This document shows positions 26,017 through 33,711 of a DNA stretch of 46,640 bases, one piece after another (position 1 is the first letter of the stretch; every line of letters starts with the position of its first letter). The DNA comes from an uncultured Clostridia bacterium (GTDB lineage Bacteria > Bacillota > Clostridia > Oscillospirales > Ruminococcaceae): the NCBI GenBank assembly GCA_944387915.1, contig CALXGT010000014.1:1-46640 (forward strand), in the 5' to 3' direction. Position numbers and translations under genes: made by a program. The notes below the pieces were generated by a model. It saw only the letters and a list, made by a program, of their open reading frames with translations, made no database searches and was not told where the DNA came from.

Positions 26017-27473
26017 ACTACCGAATGATCGGTTTTTCGTTAGGAAGGATCCTTTTTACCGAAGGAATCTTAATGGGAATCTCTCTTTTGGTCTCCCTGT
26101 TTTACCAAGATGGCGCTGCCTCTTATTTTATTCCGGCGATCCTGCTTTGCCTGCTGATCGGAGGCATTTTGGGATTAAGACCTCCGAAAAATACGGCAAT
26201 CTACGCCAAAGAAGGGTTAATTACCGTAGCGCTGGCGTGGGTCTTCATTTCAGCTTTTGGAGCTATCCCCTTTTATCTGGGAGGGCTGGGAAGCTTAGCG
26301 GATTGCTTTTTTGAAACCGTTTCCGGCTTTACCACTACCGGCGCCAGCATTTTAGTCGATGTGGAGATCGTCCCCAACGGTCTTCTCTTTTGGAGAAGCT
26401 TTACCCACTGGGTAGGCGGTATGGGGGTGCTGGTCTTTGTCATGGCCATTCTCCCTATGTCCGAGGGAAACGGTATGCATTTGATGCGCGCGGAGGTGCC
26501 GGGGCCTGCCGTGGAAAAGCTGGTCAGCAAAATGAGCGACACCGCAAAAATCCTTTACGGGATCTATTTTGTGATGACGATTGTGGAAATCCTACTGCTG
26601 GTCGCCGGAAAAATGCCGGTATTTGACGCCGTCATTCATTCCCTTGGCGCCGCGGGAACCGGAGGATTCAGCAGCAAGGCGCTCAGCGTAGGCGCTTACG
26701 ACAACCCCTACTACGACGTAGTGATCGGCGTCTTTATGCTCTTATTTGGAATCAATTTTAACCTTTACTATTTCATCCTTATCGGGCGGATCCGGGATTT
26801 TTTCCGCTCCGAGGAGCTTCGGACCTATTTGGGTGTTGTCGCCGTTTCGGTTATTTTCATTACCATCAACATTTTCTCCCTCTATGGTTCCGTTTTCCAA
26901 AGCCTCCGCCATGCCTTCTTCCAGGTTTCCTCCATCATCACCACCACCGGCTTTGCCACCACGGACTTTAATTTATGGCCGCCTTTATCCAAAGCCATTT
27001 TAGTGATGTTAATGTTCATCGGCGCCTGCGCCGGTTCTACCGGCGGCGGAATCAAGGTAGCGAGAGTGGTCATTTTGGCGAAAGCCGCTTTCGCGGATAT
27101 GCGAAAAATGCTCCATCCCAACGCCATATCCACCGTCCGTTTTGAAAAAAAGCTCCAGGACGAAAAAACAATTCGAAGCGTCCATCTGTTTTTATCCGTC
27201 TATCTTTTGGTTTTTTGCAGCTCAGTGTTACTTCTTTCCTTCGAAGGGTTTGATCTGGTTACCACATTCACCGCTGTCGCCTCATGTATCAATAACATTG
27301 GGCCTGGTCTGGAGATTGTAGGACCCATGGGAAACTTTTCGGAATTTTCCGCCTTTGGAAAGATTTTGCTTTCCTTCGATATGCTGGTGGGAAGATTGGA
27401 AATTTTCCCGATGCTTCTCTTGTTTTCTCCATCCGTTTGGAAAAGGCGTAGGAAAAAGATTCCAAAAAATTAG
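26013..27473 (+). CDS. trkH: Potassium transporter TrkH
   Basis: This 486-residue K+ channel-like transporter has four pore loops visible: TTGASI, GTGGFSS, TTGFATTDF and NNIGPGL. These are the selectivity filters of the Trk/Ktr/HKT superfamily. Many membrane helices and a C-terminus ending KRRRKKIPKN are present. It takes up K+ under control of TrkA. A GTG start overlaps the trkA stop by 4 nt. Confidence 0.95.
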   Translation: MNYRMIGFSLGRILFTEGILMGISLLVSLFYQDGAASYFIPAILLCLLIGGILGLRPPKNTAIYAKEGLITVALAWVFISAFGAIPFYLGGLGSLADCFFETVSGFTTTGASILVDVEIVPNGLLFWRSFTHWVGGMGVLVFVMAILPMSEGNGMHLMRAEVPGPAVEKLVSKMSDTAKILYGIYFVMTIVEILLLVAGKMPVFDAVIHSLGAAGTGGFSSKALSVGAYDNPYYDVVIGVFMLLFGINFNLYYFILIGRIRDFFRSEELRTYLGVVAVSVIFITINIFSLYGSVFQSLRHAFFQVSSIITTTGFATTDFNLWPPLSKAILVMLMFIGACAGSTGGGIKVARVVILAKAAFADMRKMLHPNAISTVRFEKKLQDEKTIRSVHLFLSVYLLVFCSSVLLLSFEGFDLVTTFTAVASCINNIGPGLEIVGPMGNFSEFSAFGKILLSFDMLVGRLEIFPMLLLFSPSVWKRRRKKIPKN

Positions 27474-27512
27474 TAAAAAAATTATGATAACAGGCGAAAT
27501 TTTCTTTTTCGC

Positions 27513-27541
27513 TTGACAAATAGGAAAAAATTTCCTAAAAT
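27513..27541 (+). promoter_or_regulatory. Promoter of the riboswitch-oadB-oadG unit
   Basis: TTGACA (27513-27518), a 17-bp spacer and TAAAAT (27536-27541) start transcription immediately before the aptamer. Confidence 0.75.
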
Positions 27542-27545
27542 GAGG

Positions 27546-27655
27546 AAGAAAAGGGAGTAGCTGGCGGTTTTTCCGCTGCCTGACGCGCCATACCGGCGAA
27601 TATTTCGCCCGCGTCGGCCTAAGGTTCTTTATGTTCCGACAGCAAGACTTTTATT
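27546..27655 (+). ncRNA. yybP-ykoY-like (Mn2+) riboswitch candidate
   Basis: The leader has the two sequence signatures of the yybP-ykoY aptamer, GGGAGTAGC at 27553-27561 and AGCAAGACTTT at its 3' end, which close a P1 stem (AAAAG with CTTTT). Between them lie a P2 hairpin (GGCGG/CCGCT) and a longer arm (GACGCG/CGCGTC) with a CATACC bulge. The 3' strand of P1 is also the 5' arm of the terminator at 27645-27684, so the two are mutually exclusive. Ligand binding would favour P1 and read-through (ON switch). The regulated genes encode a sodium pump, which is unusual for Mn2+; a Na+-sensing class is an alternative I cannot exclude by eye. Confidence 0.72.
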
Positions 27656-27684
27656 GCTTTTAAGGCAATAAAAGTCTTTTTTTT
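27645..27684 (+). terminator. Riboswitch expression-platform terminator
   Basis: AGACTTTTATTGC and GCAATAAAAGTCT form a perfect 13-bp stem followed by eight T. The left arm overlaps the last strand of the aptamer P1. It lies 70 nt before the oadB start. Confidence 0.85.
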
Positions 27685-27754
27685 CGGGAAAAAAGGGGCT
27701 TCTCCGTTAATTTCATTTCCAAACGGCAAAAATAAAACCGTACGAAAGGAAGGA

Positions 27755-28903
27755 ATGAAGAAAATGCAGCAAATTTTGGCCCTGTTTGAAAATGTCACCG
27801 AAATTACCTGGCAAATGGGGGTAATGTGGGTGATTGGCGCTTTGCTTATCTACCTGGGAATTGTCAAAAAAATGGAACCGACTCTGTTGATTCCTATGGG
27901 ATTCGGCGCCATCTTGGTAAATCTTCCCTTTTCCGGCGCGGTAACTCAAGTAGACGCCGCTACCGGTGCCGTAGAAGAGGGCGCAATCGATATCCTATTT
28001 AACGCCGGTATCGCTAACGAATTGTTTCCCCTTTTGCTTTTTATCGGCATTGGGGCAATGATCGATTTTACTCCCCTTTTGGCGAATCCAAAAATGATGC
28101 TTTTTGGCGCCGCCGCCCAGTTTGGAATTTTCTTTACTATGGCGATGGCATGTCTTTTGGGATTTGACCTAAAAGATGCGGCTTCCATCGGAATTATCGG
28201 CGCGGCCGACGGTCCTACCTCTATTTTTATCGCCAACTATTTCCAATCCCAGTATGTGGGAGCGATCATTGTCGCCGCTTATTCCTATATGGCGTTGGTT
28301 CCCATTGTCCAGCCGCCGGTAATTCGCCTCATCACCACCAAAAAGGAACGGCAGATCAAAATGGCGTACACCGATAAGCCGGTCTCCAAAACGGTCAAGA
28401 TTCTGTTCCCCATTTTGCTGACGGTAGTCGCCGGCATTGTCGCCCCCAAATCGGTTTCTCTGGTGGGATTTTTGATGTTCGGAAACCTGATTCGTGAGTG
28501 TGGAGTTTTGTCCTCTCTTTCGGAAAGCGCGCAAAACGTGCTGGCAAATTTAGTCACCCTTCTTTTGGGTATTACCATTGCCACCAAAATGCAAGCGGAT
28601 CTCTTCCTCACCAAAGAGACTTTGTTCATTATCGCTTTGGGTCTGGTGGCCTTTATTTTCGATACCGCGGGCGGCGTTATGTTTGCCAAGATATTGAACC
28701 TCTTCCTCAAAAATAAAATTAACCCTATGATCGGCGCCGCGGGTATTTCCGCTTTCCCTATGTCCGCCCGTGTCATTAACAAAATGGGACTTCAAGAAGA
28801 TCCCACAAACTTCCTTTTGATGCATGCGGTAGGTGCGAACGTTTCCGGCCAAATCGCTTCTGTAATTGCAGGAGGTCTGATTCTGATGCTGGTCGCCAGA
28901 TAA
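27755..28903 (+). CDS. oadB: Na+-transporting carboxylic acid decarboxylase, beta subunit
   Basis: This 382-residue integral membrane protein belongs to the OadB/MmdB/GcdB family, which couples decarboxylation of carboxybiotin to Na+ export. The conserved region IGAADGPTSIF with its functional Asp is present, as are the C-terminal GAAGISAFPMSARV and GANVSGQIASV motifs and about nine to eleven hydrophobic helices. Neither the alpha carboxyltransferase nor a biotin carrier is encoded nearby, so the substrate (oxaloacetate, methylmalonyl-CoA or glutaconyl-CoA) is unknown. It is expressed behind the riboswitch and is followed by a tiny gamma-like gene. Confidence 0.92.
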   Translation: MKKMQQILALFENVTEITWQMGVMWVIGALLIYLGIVKKMEPTLLIPMGFGAILVNLPFSGAVTQVDAATGAVEEGAIDILFNAGIANELFPLLLFIGIGAMIDFTPLLANPKMMLFGAAAQFGIFFTMAMACLLGFDLKDAASIGIIGAADGPTSIFIANYFQSQYVGAIIVAAYSYMALVPIVQPPVIRLITTKKERQIKMAYTDKPVSKTVKILFPILLTVVAGIVAPKSVSLVGFLMFGNLIRECGVLSSLSESAQNVLANLVTLLLGITIATKMQADLFLTKETLFIIALGLVAFIFDTAGGVMFAKILNLFLKNKINPMIGAAGISAFPMSARVINKMGLQEDPTNFLLMHAVGANVSGQIASVIAGGLILMLVAR

Positions 28904-28915
28904 GGAGGAAAAACC

Positions 28916-29053
28916 ATGGAATTGGATATTGCGTTATTTTTAGAATCTTTGAAGATTATGGGACTGGGAATGATCGGCATTTTTATTGTTACCGCCGTAA
29001 TTATCGGTGCGATGTACGCGTTGACCAAGATCTTCCCTTATAAAGACGAATAA
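28916..29053 (+). CDS. Small OadG-like gamma subunit, 45 residues
   Basis: The ORF MELDIALFLESLKIMGLGM... encodes one membrane helix (about residues 17-37) and a short charged tail ending PYKDE. AAGGAGG lies 6 nt before the ATG, and the gene starts 12 nt after oadB. Position, topology and the LKIMGLGMIGIF pattern match the gamma subunits of Na+ decarboxylase pumps, which anchor the complex. It lacks the Pro-rich His-containing tail of classical OadG, so it is a minimal form. Confidence 0.75.
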   Translation: MELDIALFLESLKIMGLGMIGIFIVTAVIIGAMYALTKIFPYKDE

Positions 29054-29092
29054 AAGGAAAAAGCCGCCCTTTTGGGGCGGCTTTTTCCTTTT
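29053..29092 (+). terminator. Terminator after the oadB-oadG unit
   Basis: AAAGGAAAAAGCCGCCC and GGGCGGCTTTTTCCTTT form a long perfect stem with a T-rich 3' side. It insulates the sodium-pump unit from the spoIIID region. Confidence 0.92.
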
Positions 29093-29112
29093 ATCTGCCT
29101 CTTTCCTTGGAA

Positions 29113-29141
29113 TCATATTTTCCTTTTTTGGCGCATAGGCT
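29113..29141 (+). promoter_or_regulatory. Sigma-E-like (mother-cell) promoter upstream of spoIIID
   Basis: TCATATT at 29113-29119 matches the -35 of sporulation sigma-E promoters, and CATAGGCT at 29134-29141 resembles the -10 CATACAnT, with a 14-bp spacer. It lies about 38 bp before the spoIIID start. spoIIID is a sigma-E gene in Bacillus. There is no good sigma-A promoter here. Because no terminator follows, this promoter may also drive the 59-codon ORF and the recombinase downstream. Confidence 0.65.
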
Positions 29142-29178
29142 TTGATATCACCGAATAACAGAAAAGAAGGTGCGTATT

Positions 29179-29310
29179 TTGAACGACAATACCTGGGATA
29201 GAAGCGTACGCTTGGCTGAATATATGATTGAGCACAGCGCCACGGTACGGGCAACCGCAAAAATTTTCGGCATTAGCAAATCCACCGTACATAAGGTGGT
29301 AACGATATAG
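29179..29310 (+). CDS. spoIIID: SpoIIID N-terminal part (gene interrupted by the element)
   Basis: The frame from the TTG at 29179 (AGAAGG 8 nt upstream) gives 39 residues that align without gaps to the first 39 of B. subtilis SpoIIID: VRLAEYMIEHSATVRATAKI, then FGISKSTVHK, the helix-turn-helix recognition region. After the att core the frame reads VVTI and stops at 29308-29310. The rest of the protein is encoded about 9 kb downstream (38251-38412) in the same orientation. Joining at the 13-bp core yields 88 residues, close to the 93 of B. subtilis. SpoIIID is the mother-cell transcription regulator acting between sigma-E and sigma-K. The fragment alone lacks part of the DNA-binding unit and should be inactive. 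Confidence 0.93.
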   Translation: MNDNTWDRSVRLAEYMIEHSATVRATAKIFGISKSTVHKVVTI

Positions 29311-29314
29311 AACG
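29282..29314 (+). repeat. attL: 13-bp core and inner arm
   Basis: The core CCACCGTACATAA (29282-29294) is identical to 38249-38261. The inner arm GGTGGTAACGATATAGAACG (29295-29314) is, when reverse-complemented, 17/20 identical to the arm at 38234-38253. The likely crossover is the CA dinucleotide (29290-29291) at the centre of GTACATAA. Confidence 0.9.
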
Positions 29315-29412
29315 ATGTACTCCCTGGCTCATTGCAGCCAGAATAAACGCGGTACTATTTCCCCTGTCGCCCGCATAAGGGTAACTAAAAAGGAAGGAGG
29401 GCAACGGGACTT

Positions 29413-29592
29413 ATGAAAAATCAAAAACACACTTATCGATTTTACGACCCGAACCCTTCGGCAGTCACTGTGGATTACCTGCTGAAGATTTTGACGGAAG
29501 CCAACACTAAAAAGGTAGAATCCGCCATTCAAACCGCCGAAAACGCATGGAGCGATACCAAAAAAAATCCGGATGTGGGGCATCCTGCGTAG
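29413..29592 (+). CDS. Small 59-residue protein of the element, possible recombination directionality factor
   Basis: The ORF from ATG 29413, preceded by AAGGAGGG about 10 nt upstream, encodes MKNQKHTYRFYDPNP, then a helical segment VDYLLKILTEANTKKVESAI and a polar tail. I do not recognise the family with certainty. It sits between attL and the integrase and overlaps no other gene. Small proteins at this position in serine-integrase elements are often directionality factors that switch the enzyme from integration to excision, but nothing in the sequence proves this. Confidence 0.6.
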   Translation: MKNQKHTYRFYDPNPSAVTVDYLLKILTEANTKKVESAIQTAENAWSDTKKNPDVGHPA

Positions 29593-29649
29593 GCGGGACG
29601 CCTATTTTTATAACATTTTATCATTTTGATTCAATCGTGAGGTCTTGTT

Positions 29650-31173
29650 ATGAATATCGCCGCCTATTGCCGCGTTTCCACCGATAAAGCGGATCAATTA
29701 AACAGTCTGGAAGCGCAAAAGGAATTTTTTTTGGAATATGTAAACCGCACCGGCGACATTTTGGTTCACCTTTACGCGGACGAAGGCATTTCCGGCACCA
29801 AAATCAAAAACCGGAAGGAATTTTTGCAAATGATGCAAGACGCCGAAAAAAGATTATTTGACATGGTAGTCGTCAAAGATATCTCCCGTTTTGCAAGAAA
29901 CACCGTTGACCTTTTGCAAAATATTCGAAAATTAAAGTCATTGGGAATTGAAACCCTATTTTTGACAGCCAACATGACCAGTATGGGAAACAGCGAATTT
30001 ATCCTTACCATTTTCGGCGCGCTGGCTCAAGAAGAGAGCGCTAATACATCCAAGAGGGTCAAGTTTGGCAAAAAGCTTAACGCGCAAAAAGGACGTGTCC
30101 CCAACATCGTTTACGGGTACGACAAAACAATCGGGGATTATTTCCATCTCACTGTTAACCAAGAGGAAGCGGTAATTGTGCGCCAAATCTACCAATGGTA
30201 TGTCCAAGACGGATATGGAACCACAAAAATTTCAAACCTTCTCAACGAACGGGGGATCCACACAAAGCGAAACTGTTTATGGAGCCAAAATAGCGTTTGC
30301 CGGATTCTCACAAACGAACTTTACACCGGAAAAATTATCAACGGAAAACAGGAAGTTTCCGATTTTTTAACGGGACGGCGGACCCAAAAAGACGCTTCCC
30401 TATGGATTGTGGTAGAGCGTCCGGATCTGCGAATCGTGGATCCCGAAATGTATCAACAGGCACAGCAGGTCATGCAATCCCGGGGCAAAGCGTTTCAGGT
30501 AAACCGAAAGCGGCAAAGCAACCGTCATTTGTTTTCTACCCTCATTCAATGCAAAGAATGCGGCTGGTCTTTTCGAAGAATGATCCGCACTTATCAGAAT
30601 ACCTATGTGCGCTGGGTTTGCTCCGGGCGCAACGGAAAAGGCGCTCATCACTGTCTCAACGCCGTCACCATTGACGAAGAGGAATTAGTTCGAACCCTCG
30701 AAGAATACTTTGTCAAATTATTAAATACCAGAAAAAACGTCATTTCGTCCGTCATTCGGGAGTTTCAAAGAGTCTACAAGGAAAAAGAGGCGGGCCCAAA
30801 CCGCCAAAAGGAGTTGCTTTCTAAGCTTGCTAAGCTGAAAAAAGCGCGGCAAAAATACATAGATTTGTATACAGACGACGTTCTTTCCCGCGAAGAGTTG
30901 AACCAAAAGATGGAAAAAATCCGAAACGAAACGGAGCAAACGGAAAGGAAACTGAAAATTTACTCTTACGGGCCAGCCGAGAAAGAATTGCGAAAAGACA
31001 TATTGCAACATACCTTTTCAAAAATTGAGGATCTGGTTGACCTGCGGCAGATGACGAACAGCCAGCTCAAAAAACTGATTGAAAAAATCGAGGTGGACGC
31101 AAATGGAAATGTAGACGTCTATTTTAACCGGCTGAACGCTTCCCAATCAAGCATCTCCGAATCCGTAGACTAA
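29650..31173 (+). CDS. Large serine recombinase (SpoIVCA/integrase type)
   Basis: This 507-residue recombinase has the N-terminal resolvase domain (AAYCRVSTDKADQ; catalytic Ser10), with Arg residues in KDISRFARNTVDLL. It continues with the recombinase domain (PNIVYGYDKT, GYGTTKISNLLNERGI, LTNELYTGKI) and a zinc ribbon (CKECGWSF ... WVCSGRNG ... HHC). A coiled-coil region (KLAKLKKARQKYIDLYTDD) and a C-terminal helix complete it. This is the architecture of SpoIVCA, which excises skin from sigK, and of TndX/phiC31-like integrases. It lies beside attL, as integrases do. The ATG follows a weak GTGAGG site. Expression in the mother cell would follow if it is read from the sigma-E-like promoter at 29113. 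Confidence 0.95.
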   Translation: MNIAAYCRVSTDKADQLNSLEAQKEFFLEYVNRTGDILVHLYADEGISGTKIKNRKEFLQMMQDAEKRLFDMVVVKDISRFARNTVDLLQNIRKLKSLGIETLFLTANMTSMGNSEFILTIFGALAQEESANTSKRVKFGKKLNAQKGRVPNIVYGYDKTIGDYFHLTVNQEEAVIVRQIYQWYVQDGYGTTKISNLLNERGIHTKRNCLWSQNSVCRILTNELYTGKIINGKQEVSDFLTGRRTQKDASLWIVVERPDLRIVDPEMYQQAQQVMQSRGKAFQVNRKRQSNRHLFSTLIQCKECGWSFRRMIRTYQNTYVRWVCSGRNGKGAHHCLNAVTIDEEELVRTLEEYFVKLLNTRKNVISSVIREFQRVYKEKEAGPNRQKELLSKLAKLKKARQKYIDLYTDDVLSREELNQKMEKIRNETEQTERKLKIYSYGPAEKELRKDILQHTFSKIEDLVDLRQMTNSQLKKLIEKIEVDANGNVDVYFNRLNASQSSISESVD

Positions 31174-31625
31174 AACCAATTGCAGGCATTTTAAAAGACC
31201 TTAAACGGAAGTGAATGAAAAGCGTTTTCGTAAATACATTCCCTGCAAAACCCGCATTAGAAGGAAAATACGTATTGTTTTTTTGTTGTGCACCATTCTT
31301 AATAAACTGAAATTAGAGCAAACAACTTTTGACATTTTGACCATAGTATAATATACACAGTTTTGATATAATGAATTTGTCGAAAATATGATCCTGCAAA
31401 AGTGCGGCCGTATTTGTCGTCTTTAATCCGCCGGTTTGTGGAACGAAACGCTGAAGAGTGCTGCGTTTAAGGTCTCTTGAAAAAGCTACAATTCAAAAAA
31501 ATGATTGGCGCCGTGGGAATTTATTCCTTCGGTTTTTCCATTGTAGCTTCGCGTGTTTCGGATGCGTTTCCGACGGGATCTGCCGGATATTTTTCCGAAG
31601 TATTTCGTAATGAAAGGAGTAGAAT
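31174..31625 (+). promoter_or_regulatory. atp operon control region and leader
   Basis: This 452-bp stretch has no convincing gene and no atpI. A promoter is visible as TTGACA (31329-31334) with a 17-bp spacer and TATACA (31352-31357); an overlapping TATAAT at 31347 may also contribute, and another TATAAT is at 31367. The transcript leader would be about 260 nt. It contains a perfect 10-bp inverted repeat (AAGCTACAAT 31483-31492 and ATTGTAGCTT 31540-31549) enclosing a smaller GGAA-TTTA-TTCC hairpin. No known riboswitch class was recognised. AAAGGAG lies 6 nt before the atpB ATG. Confidence 0.6.
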
Positions 31626-32783
31626 ATGGTCGGTAAAAAGAAGAAAAAGATTTTTCCTCTGATCTGGCTGTGCGTGGTCGTAATCCTTCTGATCGGCGCT
31701 GTCGCAACCAGGCCCTCCGGCGGCGAAGAAGCAGTCGTGCAAGACGCCGTCGCGAATGAAAGCGGCACTATCAGCTTGTTTGGCGTTTTGCCTATCGATC
31801 CTTCGGTGATCTGGTTTTTCGTGATTACTGTGATCGTGCTCATCGCGGCGATGTTCGTCCGACTTTTTGCCGTTCCCAAGTTTCGGTACGTTCCCGGAAA
31901 GCTCCAACTTTTTGTGGAACAGCTGACTAAGATACTTGGGGTACTTACCAAACGCAGCGTTTTGATCTGGCTAAGCATTGTAGCGGTTCTTTTGGTCGCT
32001 TCGGTAGCGACTATGCCTGTGGGCGGCGAGGAAGAATCCATTAAAGAGGTCATGCGGGACGCCGTTCTCCATGAAAACGACCGGATCCATCTTTTCGGCG
32101 ACACGCTGGTGAACCCAGCGATGATGTCGGGATTTATCGTATCGGGATTTTTGCTGGTTGCGGCGATATTGATCCGGATCTTTGCCATCCCCCGGTTTAA
32201 GTATGTTCCCGGAAAATTCCAGCTGGTGCTGGAGAAGGTGGTGGATCTGTTTGATTCTCTTGCAAAATCCAACAGTCCTCATCGGAACAAATTCCTTGGA
32301 GCCTATATCTTCGGCGCCGGTTCTTACATTTTTGTGGGCACCCTGTTCGAGTTGTTCGGGTTCCAGGCGGTCACGGCGGAAGGCGCATCCATTACGCTGC
32401 CGGCTCCGCTTTCGGACATCAACGCCGCCATCGCCCTGGGATGCCTTTCCTACTTAATCATCCTCTCGGGCGGTATTGTAGGCAACAAGCTAAGGGGCGT
32501 GGGAGGTACGTTAAAGGAGTTTTCCCTTCCCATTTCCATGAGCTTTCGTCTATTCGGCGCGCTGCTCAGCGGACTTTTGGTCACCGAGCTGGTGTATCAC
32601 TACGTCACTTTGAGCTTTGTTCTGCCGGTGATTGTTGCCGTGCTGTTCACATTGTTGCATGCGCTGATCCAAGCTTACGTATTAACGTTGCTCACGGCGC
32701 TGTTCTACGGCGAGGTATCTCATCCTCATGAGAAGAAACCCAAAGAGAAGAAACTAAAGAAAGCGAAAAAGCGCGCCGCGTAA
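31626..32783 (+). CDS. atpB: ATP synthase F0 subunit a with duplicated N-terminal region
   Basis: Subunit a forms the ion half-channels of F0. The core is intact: the essential Arg is R308 in SMSFRLFGALLSG, with ALIQAYVLTLLTALFYGEV at the C-terminal end and a Lys-rich tail. At 385 residues it is about 150 longer than usual. The extra length is mostly a tandem copy: residues 9-110 and 112-214 share the order LIW..VAT.P.GGEE, I.LFG, a membrane helix, R.FA.P.F.YVPGK.QL..E. Each unit would add a helix pair with an extracytoplasmic loop. The copies have diverged, so the duplication is old and selected. It is first in the operon. Confidence 0.92.
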   Translation: MVGKKKKKIFPLIWLCVVVILLIGAVATRPSGGEEAVVQDAVANESGTISLFGVLPIDPSVIWFFVITVIVLIAAMFVRLFAVPKFRYVPGKLQLFVEQLTKILGVLTKRSVLIWLSIVAVLLVASVATMPVGGEEESIKEVMRDAVLHENDRIHLFGDTLVNPAMMSGFIVSGFLLVAAILIRIFAIPRFKYVPGKFQLVLEKVVDLFDSLAKSNSPHRNKFLGAYIFGAGSYIFVGTLFELFGFQAVTAEGASITLPAPLSDINAAIALGCLSYLIILSGGIVGNKLRGVGGTLKEFSLPISMSFRLFGALLSGLLVTELVYHYVTLSFVLPVIVAVLFTLLHALIQAYVLTLLTALFYGEVSHPHEKKPKEKKLKKAKKRAA

Positions 32784-32799
32784 GAAGGCGCCATAATAG

Positions 32800-33204
<405 letters not shown>

Positions 33205-33210
33205 AGGTGT

Positions 33211-33711
33211 GTGATTGAATTGAATATCCCATTGAACATTGACTGGCACCAGATATTATTGCACCTTTTCAATTTTGCGATCCTGGCTGGTGGCCTGTAT
33301 TTTCTTCTTTACAGTCCGGTAAAGAAATTTATGGATAAACGTATCTCCCATTACAAAGAGCTGGAAGATACGGCAAACGAAAAGCTGTCCCATGCCAATG
33401 AGCTGGAGTCAGACTACAAAAAGCGGATCGACGATATGAACGCGGACATTATGGAGATGAAGGCGAAAGCAGCGAAAGAATCGGAAGCTGCTTCCGCGGA
33501 AATTCTCAAAGACGCCAAACAGCAGAGCGAGAAAATTCTCCAATCGGCAAGAGCATCTGCCGAAGCGGAAAAAGAACGGATTCTTAACGACGCGCGGGAA
33601 GAAATCGCCCAAATTGCCGTGGATGCTACCAAAAAATTATTGGAGGAGGATTCTTCTAAGATCTACGACGATTTCTTAAACGCCACTGCTAAGGAACAGG
33701 ACGGTGAGTAA
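33211..33711 (+). CDS. atpF: ATP synthase F0 subunit b
   Basis: This 166-residue peripheral-stalk subunit has one N-terminal membrane helix ([22 protein letters not shown]) followed by a long charged coiled coil ([20 protein letters not shown] ... [20 protein letters not shown]). A single b gene implies a homodimer. The start is the GTG at 33211 or the TTG at 33220. The 3' end overlaps the downstream GTG start by 8 nt. Downstream, where a delta gene normally lies, the delta C-terminal domain is fused to alpha, so this b must attach through that fusion. Confidence 0.93.
   Translation: MIELNIPLNIDWHQILLHLFNFAILAGGLYFLLYSPVKKFMDKRISHYKELEDTANEKLSHANELESDYKKRIDDMNADIMEMKAKAAKESEAASAEILKDAKQQSEKILQSARASAEAEKERILNDAREEIAQIAVDATKKLLEEDSSKIYDDFLNATAKEQDGE

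Noticed and set aside
31477-31662. A 61-codon ORF ahead of atpB as a possible atpI
   Set aside because: It overlaps the atpB start in another frame, has no ribosome binding site, and lacks the helix pattern of AtpI.
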